Assembly: GCF_008642355.1 (NCBI RefSeq)
Contig: NZ_CP029193.1
Span: forward strand, 186,001 to 250,000
Length of the DNA: 64,000 nucleotides
Source: Streptomyces venezuelae
Lineage (GTDB): Bacteria > Actinomycetota > Actinomycetes > Streptomycetales > Streptomycetaceae
Reading direction: 5' to 3'
The stretch's first letter is position 1, and the number at the start of each line of letters is the position of its first letter. The notes beneath the pieces are model-generated. The model searched no databases. It had not been told where the DNA came from and was given only the letters and a program-made list of their open reading frames with translations. The translations under genes and the position numbers were made by a program. This document shows positions 16,076 through 24,685 of the stretch, piece after piece.

Positions 16076-16160
16076 GGGACCAGTGTCGTGACGAGGAACC
16101 CGGCCCGGCAACACAGTTGTGCCCCACGCCGGCCGAAGCCCTCGTCCGTCCCTGCCGCCA

Positions 16161-18242
16161 TCACGCCCGCGCGTCCCCGACGCGCGCGAGCCACATGTCC
16201 ACGGGTCCGGCCGTAAGCACCCCGCTGCCCGCACCGGCCACCTGCCCCGCCGCCGGCAACAGGCGCGCCCGGACCCGCTCCAGGCCCGCCCGGTCCCCCA
16301 CGCGCAGCGCCGCCTCCGCCTCCACACAGCACAACGCCTCGTAGAGCAGGTCCGGCGGCGGTTCGGGCAGGGCCCGCAGTGCTGCCCGTGCCTGCGCGTG
16401 GCGTCCCGTCTCCGCGAGGGCCAGCGCCTCGGCCCAGGGGCGGTGCGGGCCCCAGTCCAGGGTGAGGTCGACGTCGGGCGGCAGCAGGTGCGCCAGGCGC
16501 AGGGTGACCAGCGCCAGCGGCAGCAGCCCGGTGCGCATCCCCGGCATCCCGGCCTCGTCCAGGTGCGCGGCCGCGACCCGCATCGCGGTCTCGGCCCCTG
16601 CCACGTCCCCGGACGCGGCGTGCCGCAGGGCGTCGTACCACCGTGTGAAGACGCCGACCAACGGCAGTTCGTGACGTTCCGAGAGACGCGCCGCGGCTGC
16701 GGCGTGCGCGTCGGCGCCCGGAAAGTCGCCGAGCCCGGCGCGTGCCTGAAGGCGGATGAGGTGGCCGAGCACTTCGAACGTCACCAGGCCCTGTCTCGCG
16801 GCGAGTTCGACGATCTCGGCGCCGATGGCGTCGCGCTGCGGTGCCAGACCGGCGCGGGTGAAGGACTGCATGTACGTCCCGTTGAGGGCGAACGCCAGCA
16901 GCGCGGGGTCGTCGAGGTGCCGGGCGAGCCGTTCCGCTTCGCGCGCGGCCCGCGGTCCTCGCGGTGTCCTGGCGCCACGCGTCTCCACCGCGACGGTGGC
17001 GAGGAGCCTGCAGCGTGCCGCGTCGGACGCGTCGTGCGGCAGGTGCACGAGGGTCCGCTCCGCGGCGGCGACGATCTGCCGGGCGAGTTCCGGGTCGTCG
17101 GCGCGCGTCCAGATCGCCGGCACGTCGAAGGCGCCGATCACGCGCGCGGTCAGTTCCGCGTCGTCGTACTCCTCGGCCGCCTCGACGGCCGCCATGCGGT
17201 GGCGCCGGGCGGCCAACAGTCCCCCGGCGCCGGTCACGGCGAGGTTGCGCATGAGGCCGACGGTCGACTCCAGACGGGCGCGGGCGCCGGCCTCCACGGT
17301 GCGGTCGTACGACGCCGCCGCCTCGGTCCAGAGCCGGGACGCCGACCGCGGAGGCGCCGTCGCGGCCGTGCCGAGAAAGGGGCCTTCCCTTCCGTCCTCC
17401 AACGCCGTGTCCTGCGCGAGGATGTCCGACTCCAGGCGGCGCAGACCGGAGCCAGGGTCGAGTCCCAGTTCGTCGGCGAGCGTGACCCGTGCGCGGCGGA
17501 GTGTCGCGAGCGCGTCGCCCTGTCGGCCTGCCCGGTACAGCGCGAGAGACAGCAGCCGCCAGGCGTCCTCGCGCCACGGGTGGCGGGCCACGTGCGCGTC
17601 GAGGTCGGGCACGACATCGGCGGCCCGGCCGCACGCCAGCGCCGCTTCGGCGCGCCGCTCGACGGCCAGCGCACGCAGTTCGGCGAGCCGGGAACGTTCC
17701 GTACGTGCCCACTCCTCGTCCGGGAAATCGGCGTAGGCAGGCCCCCGCCACCAGGCCAGCGCCTCGTCGAGGCGGCGCAGCGCGTCCGGCGGCGGGGCCT
17801 GCCGGACCTCGGTCACGGCCGTTTCGAACCGCCAGGCGTCGACGGCGTCCGGTGCGGCCCGCAGCGCGTAACCCGGGCCCTCGGTCACGAGGAGGCGGGC
17901 GGGAGCGCGGTGCGGCCGGTCGGGTTCCACGGCCTTGCGCAGAGCGGCGACGAACGTCCGTACTGTCCCGAGGGCCCGTTCCGGGGGGTCGTCCCACAGG
18001 TCGTCGATGAGGCGGGTGACGGGCACGACGTGGCGGCGGGCGACGATCAGGCGGGCCAGGACGGCGCGCTGCCGCGGCCCGCCCAGGGCGAGCGGACGTT
18101 CGGCGTTCCAGGCGGTCACGGTGCCGAGGACCCCGAACCGGACCGGCCCCACCGATTGCGGACCTACTGGTTCCGGCCCCATTGGTTCCGGCCCCATCGG
18201 CTGCGGACGCACCGATTCCGGCCGTTCCGTTCCCTTCACCAC
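16161..18242 (-). CDS. SARP/AfsR-type transcriptional regulator with BTAD domain
   Basis: A 693-residue regulator. After an N-terminal Pro/Gly-rich repeat (about residues 12-33) comes an OmpR-like winged helix (VRFGVLGTVTAWNAERPLALGGPRQRAVLARLIV, about 34-110), then the bacterial transcriptional activator domain (DAWRFETAVTEVRQ ... ADELGLDPGSGLRRLESDIL, about 130-275) and a long helical, TPR-like C-terminal region of about 400 residues. There is no NB-ARC P-loop, so it is a shortened AfsR-like form. SARPs activate secondary metabolite or stress genes by binding direct heptamer repeats. The target is unknown; the divergent alpha/beta hydrolase is the nearest candidate. The start could also lie after the repeat. 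Confidence 0.88.
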   Translation of the reverse strand: MVKGTERPESVRPQPMGPEPMGPEPVGPQSVGPVRFGVLGTVTAWNAERPLALGGPRQRAVLARLIVARRHVVPVTRLIDDLWDDPPERALGTVRTFVAALRKAVEPDRPHRAPARLLVTEGPGYALRAAPDAVDAWRFETAVTEVRQAPPPDALRRLDEALAWWRGPAYADFPDEEWARTERSRLAELRALAVERRAEAALACGRAADVVPDLDAHVARHPWREDAWRLLSLALYRAGRQGDALATLRRARVTLADELGLDPGSGLRRLESDILAQDTALEDGREGPFLGTAATAPPRSASRLWTEAAASYDRTVEAGARARLESTVGLMRNLAVTGAGGLLAARRHRMAAVEAAEEYDDAELTARVIGAFDVPAIWTRADDPELARQIVAAAERTLVHLPHDASDAARCRLLATVAVETRGARTPRGPRAAREAERLARHLDDPALLAFALNGTYMQSFTRAGLAPQRDAIGAEIVELAARQGLVTFEVLGHLIRLQARAGLGDFPGADAHAAAAARLSERHELPLVGVFTRWYDALRHAASGDVAGAETAMRVAAAHLDEAGMPGMRTGLLPLALVTLRLAHLLPPDVDLTLDWGPHRPWAEALALAETGRHAQARAALRALPEPPPDLLYEALCCVEAEAALRVGDRAGLERVRARLLPAAGQVAGAGSGVLTAGPVDMWLARVGDARA
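18150..18224 (-). repeat. 15-bp tandem repeat coding Pro-x-Pro-x-Gly units
   Basis: About five 15-bp units of the type CCCCATTGGTTCCGG encode consecutive PQPMG, PEPMG, PEPVG and PQSVG peptides near the N-terminus of the SARP regulator. The in-frame unit length keeps the gene open if copies are gained or lost. Confidence 0.65.
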
Positions 18243-18412
18243 GCCACCCGACCCGTTCCGTCCGTTCCTGTCCCACTCACCGATCGGTCGCCGCCCGCTC
18301 CTTCATCGGCCCCTGATCGGGGCTCGGTCTCTGATCGATTGCTGATTCGCCCGCGGGAGGCTGAACGCGTCCGCCGCTCGCGGCCTCACCCCATACTCCC
18401 GGAGAGCTCACC

Positions 18413-19291
18413 ATGACACCGACCGTCCCCGGCTTCGATCACCAGCACGTCCCTGTCGCGGACGGCGTACGTCTCCACGTCGCCGTCGGCGGCTCCGGCA
18501 GCCCCGTCGTGCTCCTGCACGGCTTCCCGCAGACGCACCTGATGTGGCGGCACGTGGCGGCCGACCTCGCGGCGGAGCACACCGTGATCTGCCCGGACCT
18601 GCGCGGGTACGGCGCCAGCGACAAACCGGCCGACGCCGACGGGGCAACGTACTCCAAGCGCACGATGGCGGCCGACGTCGTCGCGCTGGCCCGTGCCCTC
18701 GGCCACGACCGGTTCGCCCTGGCCGGACACGACCGCGGCGCCCTCGTCGCCGTACGGGCCGGTCTCGACCACCCGGAGGCGGTCACGCACCTCTTGTCCC
18801 TCGACGTGCTGCCGACGCTCGACATGTGGGAGGTCATGCACGGCACCACGGCCGCCGTGGGCTTCCACCTGTACCTGATGGCCCAACCACCCGGCCTGCC
18901 CGAGGAGTTGATCGGCAGCGCCCCGGACGCGTTCTTCGGCCACTTCCTCGACATCTGGACGCGCGATCCCGCCGCGATCCCCGCCGACGTACGCGCCGCC
19001 TACCTGAAGGCGTGCCGCGAGGCCGTGCCGTCCATCGTCGCCGACTACCGCGCCTCCGCCCACATCGACGTCCGGCACGACCAAGCCGACCGGGACGCGG
19101 GCAACCGGCTCGCCATGCCGGTCTCGGTGCTCCAGCAGGACTGGGGCGCGGCGCTCGGCTTCGACGCCGCCGCGCTGTGGCGCGCCTGGGCTCCCGACCT
19201 GCACCACGCGACCGTGTCCTGCGGGCACTTCATGGCGGAGGAGGAGCCTGCCGTGGTCGGCGCGGCGATACGCGACCTGCTCACGCGCTGA
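18413..19291 (+). CDS. Alpha/beta hydrolase, haloacetate dehalogenase-like
   Basis: A 292-residue alpha/beta hydrolase. The oxyanion HGFPQTHLMW motif, an Asp nucleophile in AGHDRGALVA, and the catalytic His in SCGHFMAEEEP match fluoroacetate/haloacetate dehalogenases and related epoxide hydrolases (nucleophile Asp, not Ser). The DLRGYGASDKP segment is typical. These enzymes displace halide from small haloacids. No signal peptide is present. It lies divergent to the SARP regulator and convergent to a second, unrelated dehalogenase-like gene 16 bases away, which strengthens the dehalogenase reading, though epoxide hydrolase remains possible. Confidence 0.85.
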   Translation: MTPTVPGFDHQHVPVADGVRLHVAVGGSGSPVVLLHGFPQTHLMWRHVAADLAAEHTVICPDLRGYGASDKPADADGATYSKRTMAADVVALARALGHDRFALAGHDRGALVAVRAGLDHPEAVTHLLSLDVLPTLDMWEVMHGTTAAVGFHLYLMAQPPGLPEELIGSAPDAFFGHFLDIWTRDPAAIPADVRAAYLKACREAVPSIVADYRASAHIDVRHDQADRDAGNRLAMPVSVLQQDWGAALGFDAAALWRAWAPDLHHATVSCGHFMAEEEPAVVGAAIRDLLTR

Positions 19292-19306
19292 GCACCCGCC
19301 CCCGTC

Positions 19307-20002
19307 TCACTTCCTGCGGCGGTCGAGCTGCTCGACCAGGTGGGGCAGGTCGTCGGCGTAGAGGTCGAACGTGTCCGAGGGCGCGGGCGGGTCCCCGACG
19401 GGACGCGCCACATACGCCGTGCGCAGGCCGAGGCTCTGCGCGGCGCGCAGGTCCCACGCGTGGGCGGCGACCATCAGCAGGCGCTCGGGCGGGCGCCCGG
19501 ACACCGTGACGGCCAGGCGGTAGACCGCCGGGTCGGGCTTGTAGGTCCGGGCGTCCTCGGCGGACAGCGCCTGATGCCAGCGCAGTCCGGCGTACGCGTT
19601 GAGCTCCAGCAGCGCCGGCCTGCTCGCGTTGGAGAGCGCCAGCAGCGGGAAACGTTCGGCGAGACGGGTGAGCCCGGCCACCGTGTCGGGCCACGGCGGA
19701 AGCCTGCGTCCCGTCAGGCCCAGCGCCGCCACGGCACGCGCGTCGCCGGCCTGCACCGCGTCGGCGACGAGCTGCGCGGCCTCCAGGTCGAGGACGTCGC
19801 TGGTGGCATAGGGCCTCAGACCGTCGACCATGCGCCGCTGCTCGCGCTCGACGTGCGTCTGCCACACCGACAGGAGCCGCTCGACCTCGAACTCGTCGAG
19901 CGCGGGGGCGAGGGCGCTGATCCCGGCGTGAATTCCGGCGGGTTCGTCGACCAGCGTGCCGAGGACATCGAACACGACGGCGTCGACTTCGAGCTCTGAC
20001 AT
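19307..20002 (-). CDS. Haloacid dehalogenase, type II (HAD superfamily)
   Basis: A 231-residue HAD protein. Motif I is VVFDVLGTLVDE with the nucleophilic Asp; motif II is LLALSNASRPALL; motif III Lys lies in DARTYKPDPAVYRL; and the late AAHAWDLRAAQSLGL segment with Asp is the type II haloacid dehalogenase form of motif IV. Type II enzymes hydrolyse L-2-haloacids to D-2-hydroxyacids. There is no C2 cap insertion of phosphatase type. It faces the haloacetate dehalogenase-like gene and is followed upstream by an HxlR regulator on the same strand, which may control it. Confidence 0.87.
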   Translation of the reverse strand: MSELEVDAVVFDVLGTLVDEPAGIHAGISALAPALDEFEVERLLSVWQTHVEREQRRMVDGLRPYATSDVLDLEAAQLVADAVQAGDARAVAALGLTGRRLPPWPDTVAGLTRLAERFPLLALSNASRPALLELNAYAGLRWHQALSAEDARTYKPDPAVYRLAVTVSGRPPERLLMVAAHAWDLRAAQSLGLRTAYVARPVGDPPAPSDTFDLYADDLPHLVEQLDRRRK

Positions 20003-20077
20003 GGGGAGGGGCTCCTCAGACTGGGCGGGACGGGACTGGGCGATGTGGGACGGTGCGGGGCGCGGCCGGACAAACGG

Positions 20078-20542
20078 TCACGGAGCCGGCGTCCGGGGCG
20101 GGACCTTGTGGACGGCCGTGTCGTCGGGGCTCAGGCGCCGCCCGTCCGCCGACAGCACTTCGAGGGTGCGCAGACTCTGACCCTGTCGCCGGTCGACCAA
20201 CTGGGAGTGCGGTTCGCCGGGCGCGAAGAAGTTCTGCTCGCCCCACTGGCGCAGCGCCACGATGACGGGGAAGAGCGCCTTTCCCTTGGGCGTGAGGACG
20301 TACTCGCGATAAGCGCTGCCGTCCGAGGCCGGGACGGACTCCAGGACTCCGCCGTCCACGAGAGTGCGCAGACGCGCGGTGAGGATGTTCTTCGCCACGC
20401 CGAGGCTGCGCTGGAACTCGCCGAAGCGCCGGCTCCCGTCGAAGGCGTCCCGCACGATCAGCAGGGACCACCAGTCGCCGATCGCGTCCACCGACCGGGC
20501 CACCGGGCAGTCACTGTCGTCGAAACGCGTCCTGGTCACCAT
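20078..20542 (-). CDS. HxlR family winged-helix transcriptional regulator
   Basis: A 154-residue regulator. The HxlR signature is evident: CPVARSVDAIGDWWSLLIVRDAFDGSRRFGEFQRSLGVAKNILTARLRTLVDGGVLE (about residues 12-70), then YREYVLTPKGKALFPVIVALRQWG. HxlR dimers bind palindromes near their own promoter and often sense electrophiles. The gene is divergent from an MFS exporter, with two matching palindromes in between, and lies upstream of the HAD dehalogenase on the same strand. It probably represses itself and the exporter. Confidence 0.9.
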   Translation of the reverse strand: MVTRTRFDDSDCPVARSVDAIGDWWSLLIVRDAFDGSRRFGEFQRSLGVAKNILTARLRTLVDGGVLESVPASDGSAYREYVLTPKGKALFPVIVALRQWGEQNFFAPGEPHSQLVDRRQGQSLRTLEVLSADGRRLSPDDTAVHKVPPRTPAP

Positions 20543-20563
20543 GGCGTCCGCCTCTCACTCTCC

Positions 20564-20588
20564 CCTTGGTTGCAACATGCTACCAAGG
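20564..20588. promoter_or_regulatory. Palindrome 1, candidate HxlR operator
   Basis: CCTTGGT (20564-20570) and ACCAAGG (20582-20588) flank TTGCAAC-like sequence. The 25-base dyad lies just upstream of the HxlR start and is related to the second site 45 bases away, sharing the GGTTGCAA core. Confidence 0.65.
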
Positions 20589-20609
20589 ACCGCTACCGTC
20601 ATCACCTCC

Positions 20610-20632
20610 CCTGGTGGCAACTTGCAACCAGG
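20610..20632. promoter_or_regulatory. Palindrome 2, candidate HxlR operator
   Basis: CCTGGTGGCAA and TTGCAACCAGG form a 23-base near-perfect dyad between the HxlR gene and the MFS exporter, 27 bases before the exporter start. It resembles palindrome 1, with centres 45 bases apart, so one regulator could hold both. Confidence 0.65.
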
Positions 20633-20658
20633 CGTGGATGGACGGAGGTGGGACGCGC

Positions 20659-22014
20659 ATGCCCTGCGACGGCGAGGCCGCGACACGACGGTTCGGCACC
20701 CGAGCGGAAGACGGGAACAAGAACGAGGGCAGGGGTGAGGCCGGGACCGAGAACGGAGACGGTGACAGCAGCGCAGGCGAGACCGGGGGCCGCGCCACGT
20801 TCAGCCTCTCCCCCGGCATCGTGCTCCTCTTCGCCATCGCCTGCGGAGCATCCGTGGCCAACGTCTACTTCTCCCAGCCGCTCCTGGTGACCATGGGCCA
20901 CGACCTCGCCATGAGCCCCGCACTCATCGGCAGCGTGGTCACGCTCACGCATGTGGGGTACGGCCTCGGACTCTTCTTCCTCGTACCGCTCGGAGACAGA
21001 GTCGACCGACGCCGACTCGTCGTGGTCCAACTACTGGGCCTTGTAGGCGCGCTGTCCCTCGTGGCCACCGCCCGCACAGCGGGGATGCTGCTCGCGGGGA
21101 TGGCCGCCACGGGGCTCCTCGCCGTCGTCACCCAGACACTGGTGGCCTTCGCGGCCTCGCTGGCGCCGGCCGCGCGCCGCGGACGGGTCGTCGGCCTGGT
21201 CACCAGCGGTGTGGTCGTCGGGATCCTGCTGGCCCGCACCGCGTCCGGCGTGCTGGCCGACCTCGCGGGCTGGCGCTCCGTCTACCTCGCCTCGGCCTCC
21301 CTCACCGCGCTGCTCGCGCTGGTCCTCCACCGGGTGCTCCCGCGCGACCGGGCGCTCCCGCCCGGCAGCGGCGCTCCCGGGACGAGGAGGACGCCCCTTC
21401 GCTACGGCGAACTCCTGCTCTCCACCGTCACCTTGTTCGCCCGTGAGCGGCTGCTGCGGCTTCGCGCCCTTTTCTGCCTGCTGGTGTTCGCCGCCTTCAG
21501 CACCCTGTGGAGCAGCGTCGCGCTGCCGCTCAGCGAGGCCCCGTACTCCCTGTCCCACAGCGCGATCGGCGCGCTCGGACTGGTCGGTGCCGCCGGGGCC
21601 CTCGCCGCGACCGCGGCGGGGCGCCTCAACGACCGCGGTCTCTCCCGGCAGACCACCGGCACCGCACTGGCTCTGCTCGCCGTCTCGTGGGTGCCCCTCG
21701 CCTTCACCCGCAGCTCTCTCGCGGCCCTGATCATCGGCGTGGTGCTCCTCGACCTCGCCGTGCAGGCGGTCCACGTCACCAACCAGACGTTGATCTACGC
21801 ACTGCACCCGGAGGCGGGCAGTCGGCTGATCGGCGGCTACATGGTCTTCTACTCGGTCGGCAGCGCCCTCGGCGCCATCGCCGCGACCTCCCTCTACACG
21901 GTGGGCGGTTGGGGAGCCGTGTGCGGACTGGGCGCGGGGTTCAGCTGCGTCGCGTTGGCGCTGTGGGCGGCCACGCGGCGGAGTGTCGACGGGGCTGCGG
22001 ACAGGGTGGGGTGA
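20659..22014 (+). CDS. MFS transporter, DHA1 family (12-TM) exporter
   Basis: About 451 residues: a hydrophilic N-terminal tail of some 45 residues, then 12 membrane segments. Segment 1 reads IVLLFAIACGASVANVYFSQPLLV, followed by LFFLVPLGDRVDRRRLV (motif A), as in YnfM/YdeA-like exporters. I chose ATG 20659 because GGAGGTGGG lies at suitable distance; an upstream frame extension overlaps the operator sites. The gene is divergent from the HxlR regulator and probably induced when that regulator releases the twin palindromes. The substrate is unknown. Confidence 0.85.
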   Translation: MPCDGEAATRRFGTRAEDGNKNEGRGEAGTENGDGDSSAGETGGRATFSLSPGIVLLFAIACGASVANVYFSQPLLVTMGHDLAMSPALIGSVVTLTHVGYGLGLFFLVPLGDRVDRRRLVVVQLLGLVGALSLVATARTAGMLLAGMAATGLLAVVTQTLVAFAASLAPAARRGRVVGLVTSGVVVGILLARTASGVLADLAGWRSVYLASASLTALLALVLHRVLPRDRALPPGSGAPGTRRTPLRYGELLLSTVTLFARERLLRLRALFCLLVFAAFSTLWSSVALPLSEAPYSLSHSAIGALGLVGAAGALAATAAGRLNDRGLSRQTTGTALALLAVSWVPLAFTRSSLAALIIGVVLLDLAVQAVHVTNQTLIYALHPEAGSRLIGGYMVFYSVGSALGAIAATSLYTVGGWGAVCGLGAGFSCVALALWAATRRSVDGAADRVG

Positions 22015-22060
22015 TTCGGCGTCAAAGGCCGTTGTCAGTGCCTCCGCATAGAGTGAATAC

Positions 22061-22088
22061 ATCACTCGGGGAACATCACTCGGGGAAC
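22061..22088. repeat. Perfect tandem direct repeat of 14 bp
   Basis: ATCACTCGGGGAAC occurs twice without spacer (22061-22074, 22075-22088), ending 20 bases before the GTG of the VWA gene. It overlaps the 5' leader or promoter and could be a regulator site. Confidence 0.85.
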
Positions 22089-22108
22089 CTCGAAGGGGGA
22101 GCACTGAC

Positions 22109-23167
22109 GTGTCCGCAAACAGGATTCAGCACAAGGTGAATCACGTCGCGCTGGTGGTCGACTGTTCCGGTTCCATGCAGCCGCACCAGAGCCAACTCAT
22201 TCGCGTGGTGGACGAGTTCGTGGCGGGTTTGAAGGCCGAGTCGGACAGTCTCGGCCACGAGACCCGTATCAGCCTCTATTCCTTCGACCACAAGGTGGAG
22301 AACCTGGTCTGGGACATGGACGTGAAGCATCTTCCGTCCATGCGCGGGCTGTACCGGGTGAAGAACGGGGCGACGGCGCTCATCGAGGCTTCTTTGAAGT
22401 CCCTGGACGACCTGGGGCACATCTGGGAGGAATACGGGGAGCACAGCTTCCTCCAGATCGTCGTCACGGACGGCGAGGAGAACGCCTCCGGCGGGGACAG
22501 GCGCCACGACGGCGACATGACCATCCTCGGCCCCTGGCTCGACAGGATCACGGCGAAGATGAGCGGGCTGCCCGGCCATTGGACGTCCGCGATCCTCGTG
22601 CCGAACTCGCTGGCCAAGCGCACCGCGCAGAACTACGGCTTCCCGGCGGGCAACATCGCCATCTGGGACGCCGACTCCCAGAAGGGCGTCGAGGACGCGA
22701 TCGGCACCGTGCGCGCCGCCGCCACCAGCTTCCTCCGCGGCCGGGAGCAGGGCGTGCGCGGCACGAAGAACCTGTTCGCCGTCGGGCAGGACATATCGGT
22801 CGACGAGGTGCGCGCGAACCTCGAACCGATACCGGCCGACAAATACCGTCTCCTGAAGGTCGACAAGGAGACAGAGATCCGTCCCTTCGTCAACTCGCAT
22901 CCGGGCGTCACCTATGAAAGGGGTGCCTGCTATTACCAGCTCGGAGCCCGGGCCCAGGTGCAGCAGAACAAGGAAGTCATAGTCGTCGAGAAGGACACCG
23001 ACCGCGCTTATACGGGAGACGCGGCGCGCAGCCTTCTCTTCGGTACAGGTATCCACGGAACTGTCTCCGTGAAGGCGGGCAACAATCCCAAGCTGGAGGT
23101 GTACGTGCAGAGTCGGTCGGTGAACAGGAAACTCAAGCCGAATACGCGCCTGCTCATCATGCTCTGA
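22109..23167 (+). CDS. VWA domain protein of unknown function
   Basis: A 352-residue cytoplasmic protein. Residues about 8-200 form a von Willebrand factor A domain with an intact metal site: DCSGSM (DxSxS), the Thr in KNGATALIEAS and the Asp in VVTDGEEN. The remaining 150 residues hold no domain I recognise; they contain a segment (RGACYYQLGARAQVQQNKEVIVVEKDTDRAY) that looks like a beta-rich partner-binding module. The start is GTG 22109 with a GAAGGGGG site. There is no signal peptide or membrane segment. VWA proteins of this kind often work with AAA ATPases or in stress and phage-response modules, but no such partner is adjacent. A 14-bp direct repeat precedes it. Confidence 0.82.
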   Translation: MSANRIQHKVNHVALVVDCSGSMQPHQSQLIRVVDEFVAGLKAESDSLGHETRISLYSFDHKVENLVWDMDVKHLPSMRGLYRVKNGATALIEASLKSLDDLGHIWEEYGEHSFLQIVVTDGEENASGGDRRHDGDMTILGPWLDRITAKMSGLPGHWTSAILVPNSLAKRTAQNYGFPAGNIAIWDADSQKGVEDAIGTVRAAATSFLRGREQGVRGTKNLFAVGQDISVDEVRANLEPIPADKYRLLKVDKETEIRPFVNSHPGVTYERGACYYQLGARAQVQQNKEVIVVEKDTDRAYTGDAARSLLFGTGIHGTVSVKAGNNPKLEVYVQSRSVNRKLKPNTRLLIML

Positions 23168-23215
23168 CAACTCTGGGAGAAGGAGGCGGACGACGAGTGA
23201 CGAGCGACCGGGCCA

Positions 23216-23701
23216 TTACATCAGATGAGAATTCGGGGATTTGGCAGCGTCGGCGTACTCGGGCAATTCGATGACGGTGAGGCCGGCCTCCTCGGCGCGA
23301 CCGCTGCCGGACGTGGCGGGCCGCCAGGCGACGACGATCCGGCGTACTCCCGCGTCACGGATCAGCCGGACGCAGGAGCGCGGCCCGGAGCCGTCTTCCG
23401 TGCACGGCTCCAGTGAGGCGTAGAGGGTGGCCGCGGCCAGGCGCGGGTCGTCCGGCCTGAGTTTGGCCAGGGCTCCTTCCTCGGCGTGGTGGTGCGCGCC
23501 GCTCTCGCGGGCGTAGGAGCGGGCGAGTTCGGTGCCGTCGTCGGCGACGACGACGGCACCCGCGCTGAACTCGGAGTCCGAGGGCGGGCTCGCCGTGGCG
23601 AGCTGGCAGGCGACGGCGAGCCAGGCCCCGTCGGCGACAGTGGTCTGGTCACCGGGGCCGGGCCGGCCGCAGGCGGTGGGAGAGTGCTCGTTCACGTTCA
23701 T
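23216..23701 (-). CDS. Zinc-dependent deaminase, CMP/dCMP/RibD-like
   Basis: A 161-residue cytidine-deaminase-fold protein. The zinc and catalytic motifs are visible: HHAEEGALAKL (HAE) and EPCTEDGSGPRSC (PCx8C), the latter with the longer loop seen in RibD-type and some nucleoside deaminases. The C-terminal part RRIVVAWRPATSGSGRAEEAGLTVIELPEYA ends the fold. It probably deaminates a pyrimidine or pyrimidine-like base; the exact substrate is open. ATG 23701 is chosen over the longer frame because the upstream residues are not deaminase-like. It is divergent from RNase H. Confidence 0.85.
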   Translation of the reverse strand: MNVNEHSPTACGRPGPGDQTTVADGAWLAVACQLATASPPSDSEFSAGAVVVADDGTELARSYARESGAHHHAEEGALAKLRPDDPRLAAATLYASLEPCTEDGSGPRSCVRLIRDAGVRRIVVAWRPATSGSGRAEEAGLTVIELPEYADAAKSPNSHLM

Positions 23702-23873
23702 GGAGTGTCGGTCTCCTTGAGGGCTACCGCAGGAGTACCACGCCCCCCGCCACGGCTCGCTTCGGAAAGTACGTGTGCCCGGCATTTCCTCGACAAGACA
23801 TCGAGCGGCCGTGCCGGGCGCGTCCGGGGCCTGCGGTGTCCCGCCGGCCGTCGCGGGATGAAACGATCGAGGG

Positions 23874-24584
23874 ATGTCTGACTTGATCATTGCCGCCTGT
23901 GACGGAGCGGCGAAGAAGAATCCCGGGCCGGCGGCCTGGGCCTGGGTGGTCGCCGACGCGGACGGCCACCCGCAGCGCTGGGAGGCCGGTCCGCTCGGTC
24001 ACTCCACGAACAACGTGGCCGAGCTGACCGCGCTGGCGGAACTCCTGGAGGCCACCGACCCGGCCGTACCGCTCGAGGTGCGGATGGACAGCCAGTACGC
24101 GATGAACGCGGTCACCAAGTGGATCGCGTCCTGGAAGCGCAACGGATGGCAGACCGCGGCGAAAAAGCCGGTCGCCAACAAGGACCTGGTCGTGCGCATC
24201 GACGCGCTGCTCCAGGGCCGCGAGGTGACGTTCCGGCACGTCGCCGCGCACCGCGTGGACGGCGACCACCTCAACGCGATCGCGGACGTCGCGGCCAGCG
24301 ACGCCGCGACGAGCCAGCAACCCGCGGGCACGGCGCACGGCGCGACGGAGATCCCGGAGCCGCGGGCGGACCGCATGACCTCCTCCCCCGCGAGCCGTAC
24401 GCCCCGGCAGGGCGCCGCCCGTACGAAGAAGGCGTCCTCGGGCAAGGCGTCCTCGGGGGCCGTCATCAAGGCGAAGTACCCCGGCCGCTGCCACTGCCAG
24501 AAGCCGTACGCGGCCGGCGAGAAGATCGCCAAGAACGCGCACGGCTGGGGCCACGTCGAGTGCCGGGACACCGCCGGCGAGTGA
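23874..24584 (+). CDS. rnhA: Ribonuclease HI with C-terminal Cys-rich extension
   Basis: A 236-residue protein. Residues 1 to about 140 are an RNase H fold with acidic residues placed as expected: IAACDGAAKKNPGPAAW (first Asp), NNVAELTALAELL (Glu), VRMDSQYAM (Asp) and a final HLNAIADVAA (Asp). The enzyme removes RNA from RNA:DNA hybrids. A Ser/Thr/Ala linker (about 145-190) leads to a small domain, IKAKYPGRCHC ... GWGHVEC, with three Cys and a His that may bind zinc. This tail is not present in E. coli RNase HI and may bind nucleic acid. It stands alone, divergent to the deaminase. Confidence 0.88.
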   Translation: MSDLIIAACDGAAKKNPGPAAWAWVVADADGHPQRWEAGPLGHSTNNVAELTALAELLEATDPAVPLEVRMDSQYAMNAVTKWIASWKRNGWQTAAKKPVANKDLVVRIDALLQGREVTFRHVAAHRVDGDHLNAIADVAASDAATSQQPAGTAHGATEIPEPRADRMTSSPASRTPRQGAARTKKASSGKASSGAVIKAKYPGRCHCQKPYAAGEKIAKNAHGWGHVECRDTAGE

Positions 24585-24657
24585 CCTCGCCCGCTCCTTC
24601 GGCGGTGGGGCCGGACATGCGGCGGATCAGGGCCGTTGCGGCATTCGGGGGAGAACG

Positions 24658-24685
24658 CGTGTCCGGCCGCGGGGGCGCGCGTTGA
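24658..24685 (+). promoter_or_regulatory. Candidate sigma-BldN promoter of the chaplin gene
   Basis: CGTGTC (24658-24663), a 16-base spacer and CGTTGA (24680-24685). The consensus I recall for BldN-controlled chaplin and rodlin promoters is CGTAAC-N16-CGTTGA, so the -10 matches fully and the -35 in four of six. The leader to ATG 24785 would be about 93 bases. Confidence 0.5.

Noticed and set aside
16119..18416. Plus-strand frame of about 765 codons opposite the SARP gene
   Set aside because: The SARP and BTAD motifs are on the other strand; this frame has no domain-like sequence.
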